From Copromyces sp. CBS 386.78 (Eukaryota > Ascomycota > Sordariomycetes > Sordariales > Sordariaceae): 64,000 nucleotides of DNA. Below, in pieces: positions 57,822 through 64,000 of this stretch. Below the pieces are notes generated by a model. That model did no database searches, was not told the origin of the DNA, and saw only the letters and a program-made list of their open reading frames with translations. A program made the position numbers and the translations under genes. The DNA is taken from the NCBI GenBank assembly GCA_030685235.1, contig MU839102.1:186001-250000 (forward strand), in the 5' to 3' direction. The number at the start of each line of letters is the position of its first letter. The stretch's first letter is position 1.

Positions 57822-59540
57822 ATGCCGGAACTAGCGGGCTACAAAGACAAGGGCAAGGAGATGTTCAAGAAAGGATGGCATACGGAGGATAAGGCAGGGG
57901 CTTTGAAAGGCCAAGTGGTATGAAACCTAATGGACGTCTAATACCATCGATCAAATGCTGACCAACTTCTCGAATACAGAAAGGTTTGCTCGGACGCGGA
58001 GAGGATCCTGTAAGCTCATCATGCCCGTGATGGCATCCTTTTCCCTGACATGGCCAAACAGAGAGAACGCTATGCGAACCATCAATCAACCCCGATTTCC
58101 TCTCTACGGGACCCGGCATCATTCCCTCCTCCGCCCAAGCGCAGGACCGCCGGCGACCTGGCACCGCCTCCGCCGCCCTCTCGACCTACCGAGTCACAGC
58201 AGCAGTATGGACACCAACAGCAATATGAAGGAGTCGAGGAAGACGGACCGCCGCCGCCTCCGAGGCCCTATCGAGTAGACACCACCGGTCTGTCAACAGC
58301 ACACTTACCGCCCCCTCCCGCCCGCAGAGACGGAGCCGATGGCCGACCTCCACCACCACCTCGCCCTTACACCATTAGCGCAGGTGGTCTACCCCCCGCC
58401 GGAGGACCGCCAGGTCTACCACCCAGATTACCACCTCGATCATCTACAACTTCTCCGGGCTCACCACAGGCAGGCGATGGTTACCTAAATCAAGACACCG
58501 TAAGGCGTCTCGGCGCAGCGGGCGTCAACGTTCCCGGCTTCGGCATCGGCAGCGAGAAGAGCGCTGCTGCGACGACTGATCCAACCCAGAATCCTCCAAT
58601 GCCACCGCCCCCCTACACCCCCATGAACCGTCCCGCTCCATCAACCACCACAAGCTCTACCGGCGGCGGCACCGGCAGCTTCACGGACCAAGCTAAATCC
58701 CAATTCTCCAATCTCCAAAACCGCTTCTCCAAACTCACCACGGGCGGCACCTCTCCCTCAGGGCCAACTTCCCAACCATACTCCCAGCCCTACGATTCCC
58801 TGCCTCCCAATTCCTCCACAACCCCAACACCCCCTTCACACCGTCCCATTTTGCCCCCTCCACCACCCGCCTCGCGCGTCTCTCCCTCAACAACCGGTAC
58901 CCATCAAGAGGGGACGACAACAGGACAAGAAGGAGGAGGAACAACCTGGGCCCAAAAACAACAAGCCCTCAAAACTGCTTCGGCCTTCCACAAGGATCCT
59001 CGCTCCGTTTCCTATTCGGACGCCAAGTCAGCCGGTAGCACGATAAATAACTTCCGTGCTAGACACGGGGACCAGATAGCGGCGGGGATGAAGACTGCTC
59101 AGAGTCTTGGAGGGAAAGCTGCTAGTGCGGTGGGCGGGTTGAGGGATCGGTTTGCTGGTGGTTCGACAACAGGAAGTGGTGGGGGTTATGGTGGTGGTCA
59201 TGGTGGAGGTTATGGTGGAGGTTATGGTGGAGGTGGTTCGACAGGTAGTGGTTATGGAAACAGTGGAACGCCGCCGCCGCCACCGGTTGGAACCAGAACA
59301 AGAGCCGAGAGTGCTGGGCATAGCGAATCGGTCGGATCTGCTACAGGAGCTGGAGCTGTTGCGCCTGGAAGTCCATCTGCAGCAGCGATGTCAGCGGCCA
59401 AGAAGAAGCCGCCTCCGCCTCCGCCGCCTAAGAAGAAGCCTGCTTTGATAGCGCCATCGGCAGGAGGAGCTGGAGCAGGAACACATGGGGAACAGGATGC
59501 GCCGCCGGCGGTTCCGCTTGCTACTAGGCCTGCCTTTTAA
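57822..59540 (+). CDS. aim3: AIM3-like proline-rich protein
   Basis: Three exons, 57822-57917, 57980-58009 and 58062-59540, give 534 aa; introns of 62 and 52 bp are both phase 0. The second exon is only ten codons. The spliced N-terminus contains GYKDKGKEMFKKGWHTEDK, then KGLLGRGEDPRERY and LRDPASFPPPPKR, matching my memory of fungal AIM3 proteins (GWHPKGK, GKGxDP, LKDPASFGPPPKR). The rest is Pro-rich (PPPPPSRP, PPPPRPYRVD, PPPPRPYTI), with a PPPPPPKKKP tract near the end and a Gly/Tyr repeat (GGGYGGGHGGGYGGGYGGG) at about 425-445. Yeast Aim3 interacts with the actin-patch SH3 proteins; the polyproline stretches would fit. The assignment is by motif recall, not search. Confidence 0.65.
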
Positions 59541-60077
59541 GGCCGTTGTTAATGATAACAAGGGATATCTACCAAGGTTGTTGGAACGAAAGATTGTAAT
59601 GTTCAAGGTTTATTGAGTTCGTTGGATAGGTTGGAAAGACTGCAATGGGACCACGTTGCGTAGATACCTACACCGACGCGAAACTCGATAGCAGGCAGTC
59701 TGGTAGAGATCAGCCTTGGTGAGGTTTAGTTGGGTAGCTCAGGAGAGCTCAGGGGTAGCAAAAAACGGTAGTATATGAAATGAATGCAGCTGTTATCACA
59801 AATATGTATACACGTTTGTGGTTGTATGTCTTCCAAGACGGAGGAGGGTCTTGAGTCAAAAGGGGTATATTTGGTCACTCTAGATGATGATAAAGTTATG
59901 CGATGATGATGATAAACGATGCGCTTAAATCAATGACACTGTGTTAAAGCTGCGCATAAACCTATAACCGCCAGTCTAAAAATACAGTCTCCAAAACAAT
60001 GATATATGCAGTTCAGTTGTTGTTTATACAATATGTACACACATCTTCAAAAATTACACACTACGCCCTCACTCATC
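59541..60077. other. Convergent 3' region, AIM3-like / PPR gene
   Basis: About 540 bases between two stops. It has a GATGATGATGAT run near 59885-59915. No coding gene seen. Confidence 0.5.
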
Positions 60078-62786
60078 TCACTCATCGCCATCCTCACCCC
60101 CAAGCCGATCCCTCGGGTCCTCATGCGCCTTCTCAAACGCCTCGAGCAAGTCATCGCTCATCAGCCCGCCCTTATACGCCAAATGCCAAAACCTGTGCTT
60201 CCAAAACCTTTCACCCTTCATCCTCGCATGCCTCGCCTCCCGTTCCGCCGGTTCCTCCACGTCCCTGCTGGCCAACACCTGATCCGGGGTAACAGCCACC
60301 TTGGTCGGGTTCAGCGCCGCCACCAATCTCCCCGCGCTCTCCAGCATGCCCTGATGGCGCATCATGGCCGCCAGCAGCTCGAACATGGCGTCCATGGTCA
60401 GCTCGGTTATGCCCGCGTTGAACACCCGCCAGAAGATCTCCTCGGCTTTGACGGGGTCGTTGGCCCGGCTGTAGCCCTTGATCACGCGCTCCCAGAAGAT
60501 GTGGTCGATGTTTTCGTTCAGGTGCAGCCGGCGGTTGTCGATCAGGGCCGTGACTGCTTTGGTGTCGGGCGGGTCGCGGCCGAAATAGTGCTCGGCTAAC
60601 ATGGTGTAGATGTGCGAGGTCAGCTCGAGACCCTGGGACCAGATGTGCGCGAGAACGGCGTTGACGGCCGTCGTGGCCCGGTCCCCCTCTTGGAGAAGCA
60701 GGTAGATGGCTTTGGCGTAGATCATCATGTTCTCCATGACGCCGCTGCTCTCCATGGTGCGCATCACGTCGCTGACCGTCGAGCTGATCTGCTCGGGTGT
60801 CTGCTTGTGGATCCCCTTGAGCGCCTTTTCGAGCAGGATGGTGAAGGTGGCGCTGTCGGGCTCGATCTTGGCCTGCTTCATGCTCTCGAGCAGGGCGACG
60901 GTTTCTTCGTTCTTGTTGGTGCGCACGAGCCGCTGCAGGAGCGTGTTGAACGTGTAGATGTCGGGGCGAATGCCCTGCTTGGCCGCCCAGCGGAGCACGT
61001 CCGCGGCGAGGTCGTCCCGCTCCAGTCGGATGAGAGCGACGGCGGCGGCGTTGACGGGCTCGATGGACGGCTTGACGGCTTGCTTGGGGTATTTGGCTTG
61101 GTTTTTCCACTTGTCGGCCATCTCATCGAGCGCCTTGAGCCCCTCGGCAATGGCTCCGTTGTTGATGAGCCCGCTTATCCTCGCCGTCCAGATGAACGAG
61201 TCCAGTTGCATTCCAGATGCTATCAGCTTTTCCCAGATGGTCTTGATGCCGCTAACGTTGTGGGACATGGCGGCGCCTTGAAGCATGGAGGTCCACGTCT
61301 CGATGGTCGGCTTTATGCCAGCCTGTTCCATTTTGTTCCAGACTTCGGCGGACATTTTGGGCCGTCGAAGAACCATGAAGCCATATACGAATTTATCGAA
61401 GATCTTTGCGTTTTCGCGGAAGGACCGCAGCTGGGACAGATTAGGTGAGTCTTCTTCGCCCCAAAGCTGAACCCAGGCTGAGTACAACAGTCCCAAGTTT
61501 TTCTTGAGTATAGCCTGTTCAGCGGTCGCCCTGATTTGAAGTATTGGATGTACCTGCCGCGCGGAGCGGTTTGACGTGCCGGTCAGAAAAGAACCCAGGT
61601 GTGTCTGCGACTTGATGTATGCGTATAAACTGGGGTATCGTTTCGCGACCGGATTGAAGTCGGTAGGTTTTAGTGTCGTAACCACAGCCAATATCCTGCC
61701 CATGACCTCCAAAAAGGGACCAGCTTCTTTGGCAGCCAGACGTGAGCACCTGACAGGGTCAGTAAGTAGAGTATATGAGCCAAAAGCTGCCCAGGTGGAG
61801 ATGTGAAGCGCATTCTCGCTACTTCCGTGACTGCCCAAGGTGTTGTGCATTATGCGTTCGAGGCCGTTGAATCCCTCTGAGAATTGCAATTTTGCATTGG
61901 CTTTCGACCTACCCGCCGGTCTGAGGTCCTTAACTACGGTCCAAGGCAGCCGATGCTTGGTAAAGTGTTTCCATGTTGCGGCGAGATCAAAAAGGACAAG
62001 ATCACGGCGTGCCATTGCACTTTCGTACTCGTTGATTTTGGTGTAACGGTCAGGAGATGCGTTGATGCGGTAGACCGACTGGATCATCTCGATGATGAGA
62101 GGAGACCAGTATATAGGATCGAAGGAGTCGAGCTCGAGCATGATTTCGGTGATATGGGCCGTCAACGGGAGCTCGGGCGCGTGGACGTTTCTCGTCTTTT
62201 CGATCAAGATACGAGGCAGCAGCAGGTCCCGTATGGAGCGCATGACGGGTTTCGGGACTTTGCGACTTGGGTTTGCCGAGATGGCCTTGATCAAGGGATA
62301 GATCTCTTTTTTGAAGAACTTGAAGGCATCGGCGCAGGACGAGTTGTTGTCTTTGATCTTGGCGTCCATCCGGCCTCCCAAGGCCAACAGATCAATATCG
62401 GAAATGGTGATGTCGCTAGGCTGAGGCACATCGTGGACTATGTCGTTGAACATGGCTACCAGCTGAGAGCCGTCCGTGTCTGAAGGATGAGCAGAAGCAT
62501 GGCTGCGGTTGAAGTTTCCCTTGGTGGGTGCCTTCCATGCTCCATCTCTTCTGTGTTGCGCCGCCGTTTGCTGCTGCTGCTGCCGCTGCTGTGCCTGCGC
62601 AGGGGTTCCGACTTGTTGGTGGGCTTGGGCGACGCTACTGGGAGCGGAAGTGGTGTAGCTGTAGCTGGGCCGACATGATGGTGACTGCGATGGTGGCTGT
62701 CGAGGAGTCCCCGGACGGCGGGCAGCTTGAGTCGCGACGAGGAGCTGAGTACGACATCTCAGGCAGACGTGGCCCAGGTCCCTCAT
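60078..62786 (-). CDS. Mitochondrial pentatricopeptide repeat (PPR) protein
   Basis: Intronless. I chose the ATG at 62786 (MRDLGHVCLRCRTQLLVATQ), giving 902 aa with a typical Arg-rich, acid-free mitochondrial presequence; the frame is open to another ATG at 63002 (MSNPNPHYS), which would add 72 residues without presequence character. A Gln-rich low-complexity segment follows at about 70-95. PPR-type helix pairs include AGIKPTIETWTSMLQGAAMS, SGMQLDSFIWTARISGLINN, GIRPDIYTFNTLLQRLVRTN and AKIEPDSATFTILLEKALKG. The C-terminus ends WHLAYKGGLMSDDLLEAFEK. Such proteins bind organellar transcripts and act in mitochondrial RNA stability or translation. I cannot assign a specific ortholog (a cya-5/Pet309 identity is not supported by what I can see). 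Confidence 0.88.
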   Translation of the reverse strand: MRDLGHVCLRCRTQLLVATQAARRPGTPRQPPSQSPSCRPSYSYTTSAPSSVAQAHQQVGTPAQAQQRQQQQQTAAQHRRDGAWKAPTKGNFNRSHASAHPSDTDGSQLVAMFNDIVHDVPQPSDITISDIDLLALGGRMDAKIKDNNSSCADAFKFFKKEIYPLIKAISANPSRKVPKPVMRSIRDLLLPRILIEKTRNVHAPELPLTAHITEIMLELDSFDPIYWSPLIIEMIQSVYRINASPDRYTKINEYESAMARRDLVLFDLAATWKHFTKHRLPWTVVKDLRPAGRSKANAKLQFSEGFNGLERIMHNTLGSHGSSENALHISTWAAFGSYTLLTDPVRCSRLAAKEAGPFLEVMGRILAVVTTLKPTDFNPVAKRYPSLYAYIKSQTHLGSFLTGTSNRSARQVHPILQIRATAEQAILKKNLGLLYSAWVQLWGEEDSPNLSQLRSFRENAKIFDKFVYGFMVLRRPKMSAEVWNKMEQAGIKPTIETWTSMLQGAAMSHNVSGIKTIWEKLIASGMQLDSFIWTARISGLINNGAIAEGLKALDEMADKWKNQAKYPKQAVKPSIEPVNAAAVALIRLERDDLAADVLRWAAKQGIRPDIYTFNTLLQRLVRTNKNEETVALLESMKQAKIEPDSATFTILLEKALKGIHKQTPEQISSTVSDVMRTMESSGVMENMMIYAKAIYLLLQEGDRATTAVNAVLAHIWSQGLELTSHIYTMLAEHYFGRDPPDTKAVTALIDNRRLHLNENIDHIFWERVIKGYSRANDPVKAEEIFWRVFNAGITELTMDAMFELLAAMMRHQGMLESAGRLVAALNPTKVAVTPDQVLASRDVEEPAEREARHARMKGERFWKHRFWHLAYKGGLMSDDLLEAFEKAHEDPRDRLGGEDGDE

Positions 62787-63419
62787 GGTCTGTCTGTCGC
62801 GAACAAGTGTGAAGTCGAGCTGGCGGGACACCCTTGATGTCCTGACTTGGTGAGCGAAGGAGTGGACACGTCGTTGACTGGAGTCATTTGAAACTTGTCG
62901 GCTGCTGAATTTCTTGGGGAAGCGGAACTCGATGCGGGACGCTTCCCCTCCCCAATGTGGAGAGACCCCGGCCCGGGAATAGTGAGGGTTAGGGTTAGAC
63001 ATGCGTTCCTGCTTTTGCCCTGGTTGTGTTGGGGTCTCCTTGCCGTCCGAACTGGAGTTGCGAGTCGCTGTTGTTGGTACGTCATGACTCTGTTTCCCAG
63101 CAGCCGTGGTAGCAATGTTTACCTCTCGTCCAGTATAATCGATTACTCAATATGGGCGCAATGCAGGTCTTCTCTTCACTCACTCGACCAGCCAGCCATT
63201 CACCTATCAACCTGTCGACTCACCATCATGGGTCGTGACTTGGATCGACTGTACCTCTCAATCCTATAAGAACAACCATCCACCCCCCCCTTCTCCCCCT
63301 AGGTTTATTACCTACTAGACCTTCTCCATCCATTAACAGCCTCCTCCTGGTCCCGGCCTCCTCCTCCTACACCTACGAGTGACGACCTAGACATCCTAAC
63401 CTCCTAACCTACTTTCACC
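62787..63419. promoter_or_regulatory. Divergent intergenic region, PPR / acid phosphatase genes
   Basis: Six hundred bases between head-to-head starts. A two-unit telomere-like motif (GGGTTAGGGTTAG) sits at 62985-62998, and the 63285-63380 stretch before the phosphatase is C/T-rich. If the PPR gene starts at 63002 the left part is coding. Confidence 0.5.
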
Positions 63420-64000
63420 ATGACCTCTTTAATCCCCCGCCCTCCCTACACCGACGATGAGCTCCAAAAGCTCTACCCACCCGGCCTCCAGCTCCAGCAA
63501 GTCCAGATCCTCATGCGCCACGGCGAACGCACCCCCGTAACCGCCCGCTTCCAAAACGCCGGTCTCAAGCCCTTCTGGCCCTACTGCGCCAGCGTGCGCC
63601 AGATGAGATCGATAATGCTCGACTACAACGGCGAGAACAAGAACAAGCCCCAGGACCCGATAACCGGAAAAACCGGCGACAACGCCCATTTCCAGACGGT
63701 CGAATGGAAGCGTCGTCTGGAAACCTTCGGCCCCAATGACGAGCCCGTGGTAGCCAAGGGCCCCGGCAACGAACTCGACGACGTCTGCGACTTCGGCGCC
63801 CTGACGGATCTCGGCCGGCAGTCAACCTCGCGCCTGGGAATGCGCCTCCGCAAGCTCTACGTCGACCGCCTGGGCTTCTTGCCGGAGACCATCACCTCCA
63901 CGGACGAATTCTACCTGCGGTCGACTAACGTGCCCCGCGCGCTCGAGTCCATGCACCAGACCTTCCAGGCTTTGTACCCGCCCTCCTCGCGCGAGGCCGA
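63420..64000 (+). CDS. Histidine acid phosphatase family protein (3' end beyond window)
   Basis: The frame from the ATG at 63420 is open for 193 codons to the window edge. The start has CACCATGACC context. Residues about 34-40 form RHGERTP, the catalytic motif of the histidine phosphatase superfamily, whose His is phosphorylated. Further on come LTDLGRQSTSRLGMRLRKLY and YLRSTNVPRALESMHQTFQA, the second conserved block with Arg that binds phosphate. No N-terminal signal peptide is visible, so it is unlike secreted fungal phytases and more like lysophosphatidic acid phosphatase (ACP6-type) proteins. The last conserved HD motif would lie outside the window. Specific substrate is unknown. Confidence 0.88.
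   Translation, partial: MTSLIPRPPYTDDELQKLYPPGLQLQQVQILMRHGERTPVTARFQNAGLKPFWPYCASVRQMRSIMLDYNGENKNKPQDPITGKTGDNAHFQTVEWKRRLETFGPNDEPVVAKGPGNELDDVCDFGALTDLGRQSTSRLGMRLRKLYVDRLGFLPETITSTDEFYLRSTNVPRALESMHQTFQALYPPSSREA

Noticed and set aside
60612..61448. Plus-strand frame of 278 codons over the PPR gene
   Set aside because: Antisense shadow of the GC-rich PPR coding sequence with no motif of its own.
60078..63002. Assignment of the PPR protein to cya-5
   Set aside because: Length and visible segments do not allow choice of a particular ortholog.

Overview
The window looks like nuclear DNA of a filamentous ascomycete, most likely Neurospora or a close relative in the Sordariales. Introns are short (about 50-140 bp) with GTRNGT donors, CTRAC branch points and YAG acceptors. 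Genes are spaced 0.5-2 kb apart. There are eukaryotic single-copy housekeeping genes: midasin, Hat1, TCTP, Mis12, Sur2, pyrroline-5-carboxylate reductase and the Ctk3 subunit. No ribosomal RNA, tRNA, CRISPR or clear transposon was recognised. The assembly has one run of 10 N at 49106-49115 inside long A tracts.

Region 1 (1-13.1 kb) is a tandem array of at least six paralogous genes, all on the minus strand. They encode small fungal proteins starting with the LPxEIRxxIYRxxW motif of the 2EXR / F-box-like class. The first copy runs off the left edge of the window and has not been closed by a stop. Copies share a promoter-proximal block, a leader intron next to the start codon in several members, a terminal mini-exon ending in a HHxGAVxVxWPL motif, and in most copies four spaced cysteines. 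A promoter block without a gene lies near 10.45 kb. This is the accessory, fast-evolving part of the window.

Region 2 (15-43.4 kb) is conserved housekeeping sequence: a ZIP9/ATX2-type metal transporter (minus), Hat1 (plus), pyrroline-5-carboxylate reductase (minus), Ctk3 (plus), mitochondrial ribosomal protein bL12m (minus), the 15-kb midasin gene (plus) and a CBM48/AMPK-type glycogen-binding-like protein (minus). Many are arranged head-to-head over shared promoters.

Region 3 (43.4-50.7 kb) is about 7 kb without a supportable coding gene. It holds simple repeats, homopolymers and the assembly gap.

Region 4 (50.7-64 kb) is again conserved: Sur2 sphinganine hydroxylase (minus), TCTP (plus), Mis12 kinetochore protein (minus), an AIM3-like proline-rich protein (plus), a mitochondrial PPR protein (minus) and the 5' part of a histidine acid phosphatase (plus, cut by the right edge).

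The housekeeping genes do not form one pathway. The array at the left is the only set of genes that looks like a related system; its function is not known from the sequence. All gene models were spliced by eye from splice signals and protein continuity.
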